Shown here piece by piece: positions 1 to 7,282 of a DNA stretch of 11,826 nt. A program made the position numbers and the translations under genes. Within the stretch, counting starts at the first letter, position 1. Each line of letters opens with the position of its first letter. Origin of the DNA: Flavobacteriaceae bacterium (GTDB lineage Bacteria; Bacteroidota; Bacteroidia; Flavobacteriales; Flavobacteriaceae); the NCBI GenBank assembly GCA_002693605.1, contig NZQO01000125.1, positions 1-11,826 on the forward strand. The letters are read 5' to 3'. The notes beneath the pieces were generated by a model. It worked only from the letters and a program-made list of their open reading frames with translations. It made no database searches and was not told the DNA's origin.

Positions 1-2760
1 CAGCGCCGCCACCAAAAGGTGGTAGAGGTGGCCCCCTCCTATAACGTGTCCGATTCCGTAAAGCAACAGCTCTACACCTACGCCCTTGCCATTGCCCAGG
101 AGGTAAGTTACAATAACGTGGGAACGGTTGAATTTTTGGTGGACAAAGAGGACAACGTATTTTTTATTGAAGTAAACCCGCGCATACAGGTAGAGCACAC
201 GGTAACCGAAATGGTAACCGGAATCGACTTAATTAAATCACAGATATTCATTGCTGGCGGCTATAAGCTATCGGACAAGCAGATAAAAATCTACGACCAG
301 GAATCGCTGCGCACCTACGGCTTTGCGCTGCAATGTAGGCTCACCACAGAAGACCCAGAGAACAACTTCACCCCCGATTACGGCACCATAACCACCTACC
401 GTAGCGCCGCGGGTATGGGCATTCGGCTAGATGCTGGCAGTATTTACCAATCGTATAGCGTGAGTCCGTTTTTCGACAGCATGCTGGTTAAAGTTTCGGC
501 ACACGGGCGCACGCTAGATGGGGCGGTGCGCAAAATGGTGCGGGCACTCAAGGAATTTAGAATACGCGGTGTAAAGACAAATATCCACTTTTTGCAGAAC
601 GTGATTCGGCATGAAACTTTTAAGAACGGCCAGGCCACGGTAAATTTTATTCAAGACACCCCCGCCCTATTCGATATCAAACCCTCGCAGGACCGTACCA
701 CGAAGATCACCACCTATCTGGGCGAAGTCGCGGTCAATGGAAATCCGGACGTGAAATTTATTGATACGAACAGAAAATTCCGAAATCCAAAGGTTCCCTT
801 GTTCGATAGTGCTTCTGAATTTCCGAAAGGCACCAAAGATTTGTTGACCGAACTTGGGCCCGAAGGGTTTTCCGAGTGGTTGAAGAAAGAAAAAAAAATA
901 CATTACACTGATACGACACTGCGCGACGCCCACCAATCGTTGCTCGCCACGCGAATGCGAACTTATGATATGCTAAAGGTGGCCGAGAGTTTTGCCAAGA
1001 ACCACCCAAGCACCTTCAGTGTTGAGATGTGGGGCGGTGCCACCTTCGATGTGTGCATGCGCTTTTTGAACGAGAGTCCGTGGTCGCGGTTACGGGCGTT
1101 GCGAGAACGTATGCCCAATATCCTGTTCCAGATGTTGCTGCGCGGGAGCAACGGTGTAGGCTACAAGGCCTACCCAGACAACCTGATCGAGAAATTTGTG
1201 GAAACCTCTTGGGAGAACGGGATAGACATCTTCCGAATCTTCGACTCGCTCAACTGGGTAAAAGCAATGGAGCCCAGCATGCGCTATGTTCGCAATAATA
1301 CCAAAGGATTGGCAGAGGCCGCAATTAGCTACACCGGTGATATCTTGGACCCTAAGGAGACAAAATATTCCTTAAAATATTACACCCAGCTCGCCAAGGA
1401 CCTGGAAAATGCGGGGGCCCATATCATCGCCATCAAGGATATGGCAGGACTTCTTAAGCCCTATGCCGCCACTGAGCTCGTTGCCGCGCTTAAAGATACG
1501 GTAAACCTGCCGCTACACTTGCACACTCACGATACCGCTTCCATCCAATCTGCCACCTACCTCAAAGCCATTGAGGCAGGTGTTGATGTGGTGGATGTCG
1601 CGCTAGGCGGACTCTCTGGGCTCACCTCACAGCCCAATTTCAATTCAGTGGTCGAAATGATGAACCGTCACGAGCGCACACATGAGTTCGATATAAAGAA
1701 GCTGAATGAATTTTCAAACTATTGGGAAGACGTGAGGGAATATTATTATCCGTTTGAAAGTGGCTTAAAGTCGGGCACCGCCGAAGTGTACCAGCACGAG
1801 ATTCCCGGCGGGCAATACTCCAACCTGCGCCCTCAGGCCGAGGCGTTGGGCCTGGCCGATAGGTTCCACGAGGTGAAGCGCACCTACGCTCAGGTGAACG
1901 AGCTCTTCGGAAACTTGATAAAGGTAACGCCCAGCAGTAAGGTCGTGGGCGATATGGCCATTTTCATGGTTACCAGCGACCTGTCCGTCGCCGATGTCCT
2001 CGAGCGGGGAAACGAGCTTTCCTTCCCCGATTCGGTGATAAGTTTCTTTAAGGGCGATTTGGGGCAACCCCTGGGCGGTTTCCCGAAAAAACTGCAAAAA
2101 ATCATTCTCAAAAATACGAAACCTTATACCGATAGACCGAACGCGCATTTGGACCCCATAGATTTTGACGACGAGTACAAAGCCTTTAAAAGGAAATTTC
2201 AGAAAGGATTTAGCCGCGCCATTGAGTTCGAGGATTTCCTCTCCTACAGCCTTTACCCGAGGGTGTTTGAGCAGGCCCACGAAAAGTACAAACTGTACGG
2301 CAACACCTCTATCCTACCCACCAAGTTATTTTTCTACGGAATGGAGCTGCAAGAGGAAGCGATGATCGAACTCGAGCCCGGAAAGACCATAAGCGTGAAG
2401 CTGCTGTCGGTTGGCATTCCCGACCAAGATGGCAACCGCACCGTGTTCTTCTCGGTCAACGGTGAGAATAGGTTTGTTGAAATCAAGGACAATTCGGTTA
2501 CCGTATCGAAAGAGACCCACCTCCAGGCCGACCCCGAAAAGGCAGGCGAATATGGCGCTCCGCTACAGGGAATGCTCTATAAGGTACTGGTTAAAAAAGG
2601 CCAGGAAATCAAGGAGAACGAGCCGCTCTTTGTAATCGAGGCCATGAAAATGGAAAGTACCGTTACGGCAACCCGGGCCGGCAAGGTTAAATCGGTTTCA
2701 TTAAAACCCGGTACGATGATTATGAAGGGCGATTTGGTGGTAACCATAGAAAGCGATTAA
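1..2760 (+). CDS. pyc: pyruvate carboxylase, single-chain type (5' truncated by window edge)
   Basis: This biotin enzyme carboxylates pyruvate to oxaloacetate using ATP and bicarbonate, refilling the TCA cycle and feeding gluconeogenesis. The frame is open from base 1 and already inside the biotin carboxylase domain (QRRHQKVVEVAPS), so about 230 N-terminal residues of a roughly 1150-residue family are missing. The GTG at 19 is internal. Visible residues 1-919 show, in order: the end of biotin carboxylase with EVNPRIQVEH (57-66); the carboxyltransferase domain opening at TDTTLRDAHQS (from about 303), with FRIFDSLNW, the KDMAGLLKP segment whose Lys479 aligns with the carboxylated metal-ligand lysine, and HLHTHD (506-511) with the metal-binding histidines; then the C-terminal biotinyl domain EAMKMES with biotin-accepting Lys883, 36 residues from the end. 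All key residues seen are intact. The TAA stop is followed at once by an in-frame TGA. I see no terminator hairpin before the rplM promoter. Identification is near certain from these motifs. Confidence 0.97.
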   Translation, partial: QRRHQKVVEVAPSYNVSDSVKQQLYTYALAIAQEVSYNNVGTVEFLVDKEDNVFFIEVNPRIQVEHTVTEMVTGIDLIKSQIFIAGGYKLSDKQIKIYDQESLRTYGFALQCRLTTEDPENNFTPDYGTITTYRSAAGMGIRLDAGSIYQSYSVSPFFDSMLVKVSAHGRTLDGAVRKMVRALKEFRIRGVKTNIHFLQNVIRHETFKNGQATVNFIQDTPALFDIKPSQDRTTKITTYLGEVAVNGNPDVKFIDTNRKFRNPKVPLFDSASEFPKGTKDLLTELGPEGFSEWLKKEKKIHYTDTTLRDAHQSLLATRMRTYDMLKVAESFAKNHPSTFSVEMWGGATFDVCMRFLNESPWSRLRALRERMPNILFQMLLRGSNGVGYKAYPDNLIEKFVETSWENGIDIFRIFDSLNWVKAMEPSMRYVRNNTKGLAEAAISYTGDILDPKETKYSLKYYTQLAKDLENAGAHIIAIKDMAGLLKPYAATELVAALKDTVNLPLHLHTHDTASIQSATYLKAIEAGVDVVDVALGGLSGLTSQPNFNSVVEMMNRHERTHEFDIKKLNEFSNYWEDVREYYYPFESGLKSGTAEVYQHEIPGGQYSNLRPQAEALGLADRFHEVKRTYAQVNELFGNLIKVTPSSKVVGDMAIFMVTSDLSVADVLERGNELSFPDSVISFFKGDLGQPLGGFPKKLQKIILKNTKPYTDRPNAHLDPIDFDDEYKAFKRKFQKGFSRAIEFEDFLSYSLYPRVFEQAHEKYKLYGNTSILPTKLFFYGMELQEEAMIELEPGKTISVKLLSVGIPDQDGNRTVFFSVNGENRFVEIKDNSVTVSKETHLQADPEKAGEYGAPLQGMLYKVLVKKGQEIKENEPLFVIEAMKMESTVTATRAGKVKSVSLKPGTMIMKGDLVVTIESD

Positions 2761-2823
2761 TGATACGCCACATACTACTTAATTTAGATGGATGGACACA
2801 CTGAAAATTTAAAACCCCACCTC

Positions 2824-2853
2824 TTGTTTTTCAAATAAATAATAGTACATTTG
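2824..2853 (+). promoter_or_regulatory. candidate sigma-ABfr promoter for rplM-rpsI
   Basis: A TTG at 2824-2826 is followed after 19 nt by TACATTTG at 2846-2853. This matches the Bacteroidetes primary-sigma consensus (a TTG-type -33 box, a spacer of about 17-23 nt, then TAnnTTTG). Transcription would start near 2860, leaving a leader of about 70 nt before rplM. It is the best complete promoter in the window. Assignment rests on sequence match only. Confidence 0.75.
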
Positions 2854-2859
2854 CACCCC

Positions 2860-2928
2860 GATTTATCCAAAAGAAGGAAGTTTAATAACTGAAGGGTAGG
2901 TGAATGCCCAACAGAAAAATCATTAAAA
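2860..2928 (+). other. rplM 5' leader
   Basis: The predicted transcript has about 70 nt before the rplM start, clearly longer than the roughly 12-16 nt leaders predicted for pyrH, the barrel gene, the RND gene and asnS. Only weak structure is visible: AGTT/AACT around 2879-2890 and a GGG/CCC pairing around 2894-2909. A 14-codon ATG frame (2904-2948) overlaps the rplM start in another frame. Autoregulation by L13 through the rplM mRNA is known in E. coli. Whether this leader does the same is only a possibility. Confidence 0.3.
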
Positions 2929-3384
2929 GTGGACACACTAAGTTATAAAACAGTTTCAGCCAACAAGGCGACCGTAAACAAAGAATGGTTGCATGTAGAT
3001 GCTGATGGAGAGACCTTGGGCCGATTGGCAAGCAACGTAGCGGTATTGCTACGCGGCAAGCACAAGCCAAGTTACACCCCCCACGTTGATTGTGGCGACA
3101 ATGTAGTTATTACAAACGCCTCAAAAATCAAGCTTACGGGCACAAAATGGAACGATAAGCAATACATTCGCCACACTGGCTATCCAGGTGGTCAACGTAG
3201 CCTTACTGCCCAGGAACTTTACGACAAGGACCCAGCTAGGGTTATCGAGAAGGCCGTAAAGGGCATGCTTCCAAAAAATAAATTGGGCGCCGAGCTTTTC
3301 CGTAACCTAAAGGTATATGCCGGAGCCGAGCACGACCAAGAAGCACAAAAACCAAAAACCATTAACATTAACGAGATCAAGTAA
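2929..3384 (+). CDS. rplM: 50S ribosomal protein L13 (uL13)
   Basis: An early-assembling large-subunit protein that binds 23S rRNA. The 151-residue product is slightly longer than E. coli L13 (142). It carries the family signatures LGRLAS (30-35), [10 protein letters not shown] (40-49), [12 protein letters not shown] (53-64), RHTGYPGG (81-88) and GMLPKNKLG (112-120). The start is GTG. The residues it opens ([13 protein letters not shown]) fit my recollection of Bacteroidetes L13 starts, and no in-frame ATG lies upstream within the leader. The upstream bases are A-rich (AATCATTAAAA) with no Shine-Dalgarno motif. The stop TAA shares its last A with the ATG of rpsI (TAATG), so the two are translationally linked, as in the widespread rplM-rpsI operon. 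Confidence 0.97.
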   Translation: MDTLSYKTVSANKATVNKEWLHVDADGETLGRLASNVAVLLRGKHKPSYTPHVDCGDNVVITNASKIKLTGTKWNDKQYIRHTGYPGGQRSLTAQELYDKDPARVIEKAVKGMLPKNKLGAELFRNLKVYAGAEHDQEAQKPKTININEIK

Positions 3385-3770
3385 TGGACGTTATTCACAA
3401 AATAGGAAGAAGAAAAACTGCTGTGGCGCGTGTGTATATTTCTGAAGGAAAAGGAAATATCACCATCAACAAACGTGACCTTAACAACTACTTCACCACA
3501 GGAACGTTGCAGTACAAGGTTAAGCAACCATTGACCTTGACTGAGAACGAAAACAATTTCGACATTAGCGTTAATGTGTTCGGAGGCGGTATTACCGGTC
3601 AGGCCGAGGCAGTGCGCCTTGCAATCTCTCGCGCTATGTGCGAGCTGAACGAGGAAAACCGAGGTATCTTGAAACCAGAAGGGTTACTTACCAGAGACCC
3701 ACGTATGGTAGAACGCAAGAAATTCGGACAGAAGAAAGCGCGTAAGAAATTCCAGTTCTCTAAGCGTTAA
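3384..3770 (+). CDS. rpsI: 30S ribosomal protein S9 (uS9)
   Basis: A small-subunit head protein whose basic C-terminal tail reaches toward P-site tRNA. The 128-residue product has the expected GRRKTAVARV (8-17), the GGGITGQAEAVRLAISRA core, LLTRDPRMVERKK, and a Lys/Arg-rich tail ending FSKR, the usual S9 terminus. Length is normal. The ATG overlaps the rplM stop by one base, so reinitiation or coupled translation is likely. A strong intrinsic terminator begins 14 bases after the stop and closes this two-gene unit. Confidence 0.97.
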   Translation: MDVIHKIGRRKTAVARVYISEGKGNITINKRDLNNYFTTGTLQYKVKQPLTLTENENNFDISVNVFGGGITGQAEAVRLAISRAMCELNEENRGILKPEGLLTRDPRMVERKKFGQKKARKKFQFSKR

Positions 3771-3783
3771 CAAAAACACTACA

Positions 3784-3825
3784 TGTATTGGGCGGCCCTT
3801 TGGAGGATCGCCCAATACAATTTTT
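3784..3825 (+). terminator. intrinsic terminator after rpsI
   Basis: A perfect 11-bp stem pairs 3784-3794 (TGTATTGGGCG) with 3809-3819 (CGCCCAATACA). It has a 14-nt loop and is followed by AT5 (3820-3825). The GC-rich upper half and T run are textbook. It should end most rplM-rpsI transcripts before rpsB. Confidence 0.88.
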
Positions 3826-3858
3826 AAGTTCATATTTTTTTTAATCAAGCTGTTAGTT

Positions 3859-3947
3859 TTTCCCTCGCCGGGGAAAGGCAGTAGTTTAGCATCTAAACCA
3901 AGTCCGTACGCGGAAAGGTTGCTATCTATCTTACAGAACGTAAACTA
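3859..3947 (+). promoter_or_regulatory. structured 5' leader of rpsB with alternative pairings
   Basis: Several perfect short inverted repeats crowd this stretch. Hairpin 1 pairs TTTCCC (3859-3864) with GGGAAA (3871-3876). Hairpin 2 pairs GTTTAG (3884-3889) with CTAAAC (3893-3898) over a 3-nt loop. Hairpin 3 pairs AACC (3896-3899) with GGTT (3917-3920), enclosing TCCG (3903-3906) with CGGA (3911-3914) around TACG. Hairpin 2 and the outer stem of hairpin 3 share bases 3896-3898, so they exclude each other. TAGTTTA (3882-3888) can also pair with TAAACTA (3941-3947), which ends 8 nt before the ATG. That long-range pairing would open hairpin 2 and allow complete hairpin 3. S2 autoregulates rpsB through its leader in E. 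coli; a similar role here is inference. I find no consensus promoter for rpsB; TAGTTTTT at 3854-3861 is the nearest match and lacks a TTG box. Confidence 0.45.
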
Positions 3948-3955
3948 TCACAACA

Positions 3956-4849
3956 ATGGCAGACAACAAACAGGTCAAGGAACTACTTGACGCAGGTGTA
4001 CATTTTGGTCACCTAACCCGTAAATGGAACCCGAACATGGCACCATACATCTACATGGAGCGCAACGGGATCCACATTCTAAACCTTTACAAAACAGCGG
4101 CAAAACTTGAGGAGGCCAACGAGGCCCTTAAGAAAATCGCCGCCAGTGGCCGAAAGATCCTTTTCGTGGCCACTAAGAAGCAAGCAAAGGACATCGTTGC
4201 CGAGAAGGCAAAGAACGCCAACATGCCCTACATTACCGAGCGTTGGCCCGGCGGTATGTTGACCAATTTTGTTACCATTAGAAAGGCCGTTAAGAAAATG
4301 GCTTCTATCGACCGTATGAAGCAAGACGGAACCTTCAACACCCTTTCCAAGAAAGAGCGTTTGCAGGTAGATCGCCTTCGTGCCAAGCTAGAGAAGAACC
4401 TAGGTTCTATTAACGACATGAGCCGCCTTCCGGGCGCCTTGTTCATCGTTGACACCACGCGCGAGCACATTGCCGTAAAGGAAGCCCAAAAACTGAACAT
4501 CCCGATCTTCGCAATGGTGGACACCAACAGCGACCCACGCGAGATTGACTACGTGATCCCTTCTAATGATGACGCGTCAAAATCTATCGACAAGATCATG
4601 ACATCGGTAACCGATGCCATCATCGAAGGTCTTTCTGAACGAAAGAGCGGAAAGGACATCGACGACGACGATGACGATCAGCCAAGAGCCGAGAAGAAAA
4701 CCAAGAAGGCCGCTAAGACAGCCGATTTGGAGCACAAGGCCCCTTCAAAAGACGCCGTAGACCAAAAAGCAATGAAAGAGGCCAAGCAGCCCGTAAAGCT
4801 AGAGTCTAAGAAAGAAACGTTGGAGAAGGCCACTTCAGAAGAAGAATAA
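3956..4849 (+). CDS. rpsB: 30S ribosomal protein S2 (uS2) with long charged C-terminal tail
   Basis: A late-assembling small-subunit protein that sits between head and body and is needed for S1 recruitment in E. coli. The core is complete: LLDAGVHFGHLTRKWNPNM (10-28), WPGGMLTNF, the coiled-coil region around DGTFNTLSKKER, LPGALFIVD, and the VDTNSDP/IPSNDDA segments. Core homology ends near residue 231. The remaining 66 residues (232-297) are not in E. coli S2 (241 aa). They start with six consecutive Asp (236-241) and continue as a Lys/Glu/Ala-rich, low-complexity, probably disordered tail ending SEEE. The ATG lies in CAACAATGG with no Shine-Dalgarno motif. The gene is flanked by terminators on both sides. 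The S2 call is certain; the tail's role is unknown. Confidence 0.97.
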   Translation: MADNKQVKELLDAGVHFGHLTRKWNPNMAPYIYMERNGIHILNLYKTAAKLEEANEALKKIAASGRKILFVATKKQAKDIVAEKAKNANMPYITERWPGGMLTNFVTIRKAVKKMASIDRMKQDGTFNTLSKKERLQVDRLRAKLEKNLGSINDMSRLPGALFIVDTTREHIAVKEAQKLNIPIFAMVDTNSDPREIDYVIPSNDDASKSIDKIMTSVTDAIIEGLSERKSGKDIDDDDDDQPRAEKKTKKAAKTADLEHKAPSKDAVDQKAMKEAKQPVKLESKKETLEKATSEEE

Positions 4850-4870
4850 AAATAACCTTTATTAAAATAC

Positions 4871-4919
4871 AAAAGTCGTTTGGTTAGTTTCTTCTGAAAT
4901 GAATTAAACGACTTTTTTT
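4871..4919 (+). terminator. intrinsic terminator/attenuator between rpsB and tsf
   Basis: An 11-bp stem pairs AAAAGTCGTTT (4871-4881) with AAACGACTTTT (4906-4916), followed by further T residues to 4919. The 24-nt loop holds a small TTTC/GAAA hairpin (4888-4899). The stem is AU-rich apart from its GTCG core, so termination may be partial. That matters because no consensus promoter is visible between it and tsf. A/T runs on both sides mean it could also act on the minus strand, but no gene converges here. Confidence 0.75.
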
Positions 4920-4951
4920 ACTCAATACAAACTTTTAAAATCTATACAGAG

Positions 4952-5776
4952 ATGGCAAAAATAACAGCCGCAGAAGTTAACAAACTACGTAAAACCACCG
5001 GCGCCGGAATGATGGACTGCAAGAAAGCCTTGGTAGAAGCCGATGGCGATTTCGACAAGGCCATAGAGATTCTACGCAAGCAAGGGCAAAAAATTGCCGC
5101 AAAGCGTGCAGACCGCGAATCTAGCGAAGGTGCTGTTATCGCTAAGGTAAACGATGCCGCCGATAAGGGCGTTATCGTTTCGCTAAACTGCGAAACCGAC
5201 TTCGTAGCCAAGAACGACGATTTCGTGCAATTGGCGCATGAGCTTGCCGAATTGGCCTTGAACACTAACTCTAAGGATGAGTTTTTGGCAGCAGATTACA
5301 AAGGGATGAGCGTTCAGGAAAAACTGACCGAGCAAACCGGCGTTATCGGCGAGAAGATTGAAATTGGCGCTTTCGAAACGCTTAGCGCGGCCTTCGTAGG
5401 TTCTTACATCCACGCGGGCAACAAGATTGCTGTATTAACCGGTCTTTCGAAGAATGCTGATGGTGCCGAGGAGGTAGCCAAGGACGTAGCGATGCAAGCC
5501 GCGGCCATGAACCCGGTTGCCTTGAACGAAGAAGGTGTAGACCAGTCTACCATCGATTCGGAAATTGACATTGCCAAAGACCAACTGCGCCAGGAAGGAA
5601 AGCCAGAGGATATGTTAGATAACATCGCCAAGGGCAAGATGAAGCGTTTCTTCAAGGACAATACCTTGGTAAACCAAGATTTCATTAAGGACAACAAACA
5701 GAGCGTCGCCCAGTACGTACAGACGTTAGGGAAAGACGTAGAGGTAGTAGGATTTAAGCGCGTAGCGCTGGCCTAA
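4952..5776 (+). CDS. tsf: translation elongation factor Ts
   Basis: The guanine nucleotide exchange factor for EF-Tu, releasing GDP so EF-Tu can reload with GTP. The 274-residue product is close to E. coli EF-Ts (283). The N-terminal UBA-like domain (1-50) has LRKTTGAGMMDCKKAL. The exchange motif TDFVAKN is at 82-88; its Asp-Phe pair corresponds to the residues that wedge into the EF-Tu Mg-binding site. The two core subdomains follow, with the SYIHAGNKIAVL segment, then a C-terminal module with KGKMKRFFKDNTLVNQDFIKD. The rpsB-tsf order is conserved across bacteria. The ATG follows CTATACAGAG without a Shine-Dalgarno motif. A strong terminator follows 24 bases after the stop. Confidence 0.97.
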   Translation: MAKITAAEVNKLRKTTGAGMMDCKKALVEADGDFDKAIEILRKQGQKIAAKRADRESSEGAVIAKVNDAADKGVIVSLNCETDFVAKNDDFVQLAHELAELALNTNSKDEFLAADYKGMSVQEKLTEQTGVIGEKIEIGAFETLSAAFVGSYIHAGNKIAVLTGLSKNADGAEEVAKDVAMQAAAMNPVALNEEGVDQSTIDSEIDIAKDQLRQEGKPEDMLDNIAKGKMKRFFKDNTLVNQDFIKDNKQSVAQYVQTLGKDVEVVGFKRVALA

Positions 5777-5800
5777 CCGCTCATTCATACTAAAGATTGC

Positions 5801-5836
5801 AAAATCCGTTGGTTACCACACCAACGGATTTTTTTT
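5801..5836 (+). terminator. intrinsic terminator after tsf
   Basis: A perfect 12-bp stem pairs AAAATCCGTTGG (5801-5812) with CCAACGGATTTT (5821-5832) around the 8-nt loop TTACCACA, and the T run extends to 5836. It separates tsf from the pyrH promoter, which starts only two bases later. Confidence 0.9.
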
Positions 5837-5837
5837 A

Positions 5838-5871
5838 TTGTACCACGGTCTTTAATTTTTCTTTATTTTTG
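5838..5871 (+). promoter_or_regulatory. candidate sigma-ABfr promoter for pyrH-frr
   Basis: TATTTTTG at 5864-5871 matches TAnnTTTG exactly. A TTG lies at 5838-5840, giving a 23-nt spacer at the long end of the accepted range. The element ends 18 nt before the pyrH ATG, so the transcript leader should be only about 12 nt. Position right after a terminator supports it as a real transcription start. Confidence 0.65.
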
Positions 5872-5889
5872 CGCGAGTAAAACAGCGCC

Positions 5890-6597
5890 ATGCACTATAA
5901 ACGAATTCTATTGAAATTATCTGGCGAAGCCCTCATGGGCCAACGCCAATACGGAATCGACCCAGAACGGTTGCGGGAATATGCCGAGGAAATAAAGAAG
6001 ATAACCAGCAAGGGCGTAGAGGTTGCCATCGTAATTGGCGGCGGCAACATCTTTAGGGGCGTGGCCGGTGCAAGTCGCGGCATGGACCGCGTACAGGCAG
6101 ACAATATGGGCATGCTGGCCACGGTTATAAACGGGCTCGCGTTGCAGAGTGCCCTCGAGGCCGAGCAGGTGCCTACCCGTTTGCAGAGCGCCGTAAAAAT
6201 AAACGAAGTGGCAGAGCCGTTTATACGCCGCAAGGCCATTCGCCATCTTGAAAAAGGGCGCGTGGTAATTTTCGGGGGCGGAACGGGCAACCCCTACTTC
6301 ACCACAGATAGTGCCGCCGTACTTCGGGCCATCGAGATTGGTGCCGATGTGATCTTGAAGGGAACCCGCGTAGACGGAATCTACAGCAGCGATCCCGAAA
6401 AGGACAAGGCCGCCACTAAATTCGATTTTATTACTTTTGAAGATGTGCTGAAGCGTGGCCTTAAGGTAATGGACACTACGGCCTTCACCCTTAGCCAGGA
6501 AAACGAGCTCCCCATAATCGTGTTCGATATGAACACGCAGGGCAACTTGCTCAAGGTGGTCTCGGGCGAAAAGATAGGCACCAAGGTAAATCTCTAA
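5890..6597 (+). CDS. pyrH: UMP kinase (uridylate kinase)
   Basis: Phosphorylates UMP to UDP with ATP, a committed step of pyrimidine nucleotide synthesis. The bacterial enzyme is an amino-acid-kinase-fold hexamer regulated by GTP and UTP. The 235-residue product matches the family length (E. coli 241). Motifs in order: KLSGEAL (9-15), [10 protein letters not shown] (48-57), DNMGMLAT (71-78) at the UMP site, [15 protein letters not shown] (129-143), [13 protein letters not shown] (157-169), and the C-terminal [14 protein letters not shown] (195-208). The ATG gives the usual N-terminus ([15 protein letters not shown]). No Shine-Dalgarno motif precedes it, and the predicted leader is very short. 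frr follows after 43 bases, probably on the same transcript. Confidence 0.97.
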   Translation: MHYKRILLKLSGEALMGQRQYGIDPERLREYAEEIKKITSKGVEVAIVIGGGNIFRGVAGASRGMDRVQADNMGMLATVINGLALQSALEAEQVPTRLQSAVKINEVAEPFIRRKAIRHLEKGRVVIFGGGTGNPYFTTDSAAVLRAIEIGADVILKGTRVDGIYSSDPEKDKAATKFDFITFEDVLKRGLKVMDTTAFTLSQENELPIIVFDMNTQGNLLKVVSGEKIGTKVNL

Positions 6598-6640
6598 CAA
6601 AGCACCCAATAAGTCTAGCATATATTTTAAAGCGCAAACG

Positions 6641-7195
6641 ATGGAAGAAGAAATTAAATTTATATTGGATAGTACCCGTGAGGCGATGGACAATGCCCTA
6701 AAGCACCTCGACAAGCAACTGGCCAACATTCGCGCCGGCAAGGCCTCGCCCGCCATGCTCAACAGCGTAAAGGTGAACTACTATGGCACCCCTACCCCGT
6801 TGAACCAGGTGGCCAACGTGAACACCCCCGACGGGATGACCATCTCGATTCAACCCTGGGAAAAATCTTTGATTCCCGAAATTGAGAAAGGGATTCAAAT
6901 AGCTAATTTGGGCTTCAACCCAATGAACAATGGCGAGAGTGTTATCATAAACGTGCCGCCCTTAACCGAGGAACGCCGCAAGGACTTGGCAAAACAGGCC
7001 AAGGCCGAAGCCGAGGAAGCCAAGATTGGGGTGCGCAATGACCGCAAGAACGCCAATAATGATATCAAGAAGTTGGATATTTCCGATGATATGAAAAAGA
7101 ACCTGGAGATTGACGTGCAGGCAATGACCGATAGCCACATTGAGAAAATTGACGCGATGTACGAGAAAAAGGAAGCTGAGATTCTTAAGGTGTAG
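6641..7195 (+). CDS. frr: ribosome recycling factor
   Basis: Splits the post-termination ribosome together with EF-G so the subunits can be reused. At 184 residues it is the standard length (E. coli 185). Family signatures are present: IRAGKASPAML (30-40) in the first long helix, YYGTPTPLNQVAN (47-59), PPLTEERRKDL, and VRNDRKNANNDIKK in the helical domain that mimics the tRNA arm. The pyrH-frr pair is among the most conserved bacterial neighbours. The 43-base gap contains TATATTTT (6621-6628), one base off the promoter consensus but without a good TTG box, so cotranscription with pyrH is the simpler reading. A compact terminator follows the stop. Confidence 0.97.
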   Translation: MEEEIKFILDSTREAMDNALKHLDKQLANIRAGKASPAMLNSVKVNYYGTPTPLNQVANVNTPDGMTISIQPWEKSLIPEIEKGIQIANLGFNPMNNGESVIINVPPLTEERRKDLAKQAKAEAEEAKIGVRNDRKNANNDIKKLDISDDMKKNLEIDVQAMTDSHIEKIDAMYEKKEAEILKV

Positions 7196-7226
7196 CCCAG
7201 CTCGGTTTCGTTAAACATATTACAAC

Positions 7227-7252
7227 AAAGCGGCAGTTATGCCGCTTTCTTT
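7227..7252 (+). terminator. intrinsic terminator after frr
   Basis: A perfect 9-bp stem pairs AAAGCGGCA (7227-7235) with TGCCGCTTT (7240-7248) around the tetraloop GTTA, followed by a CTTT tract. It ends the pyrH-frr unit. Confidence 0.88.
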
Positions 7253-7253
7253 A

Positions 7254-7261
7254 TATTTTTG
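7254..7261 (+). promoter_or_regulatory. candidate -7 element for the barrel gene
   Basis: TATTTTTG matches TAnnTTTG exactly and ends 21 nt before the ATG of the barrel gene, the same distance class as the pyrH, RND and asnS elements. The region where a TTG box should lie falls inside the frr terminator hairpin, and no TTG is present there, so the promoter may be weak. Confidence 0.5.
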
Positions 7262-7282
7262 ACCCACTAAGCACCCCTCTGT

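Noticed and set aside
1029..1298. 89-codon plus-strand frame within pyc
   Set aside because: Out of frame with the conserved carboxyltransferase domain and without recognisable features.
1765..2280. 171-codon minus-strand open frame inside pyc
   Set aside because: Entirely antisense to a conserved enzyme domain, no promoter or recognised motif. A codon-bias shadow.
3859..3920. Possible tRNA or other small structured RNA before rpsB
   Set aside because: The hairpins do not form a cloverleaf, there is no T-loop GTTC motif or acceptor stem, and the span is too short; a leader is the better explanation.
5917..6762. 281-codon open frame on the minus strand across pyrH and frr
   Set aside because: It lies antisense to two certain genes, spans their intergenic gap, and its translation shows no recognisable domain. 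GC-rich third positions of the sense genes explain the lack of stops.
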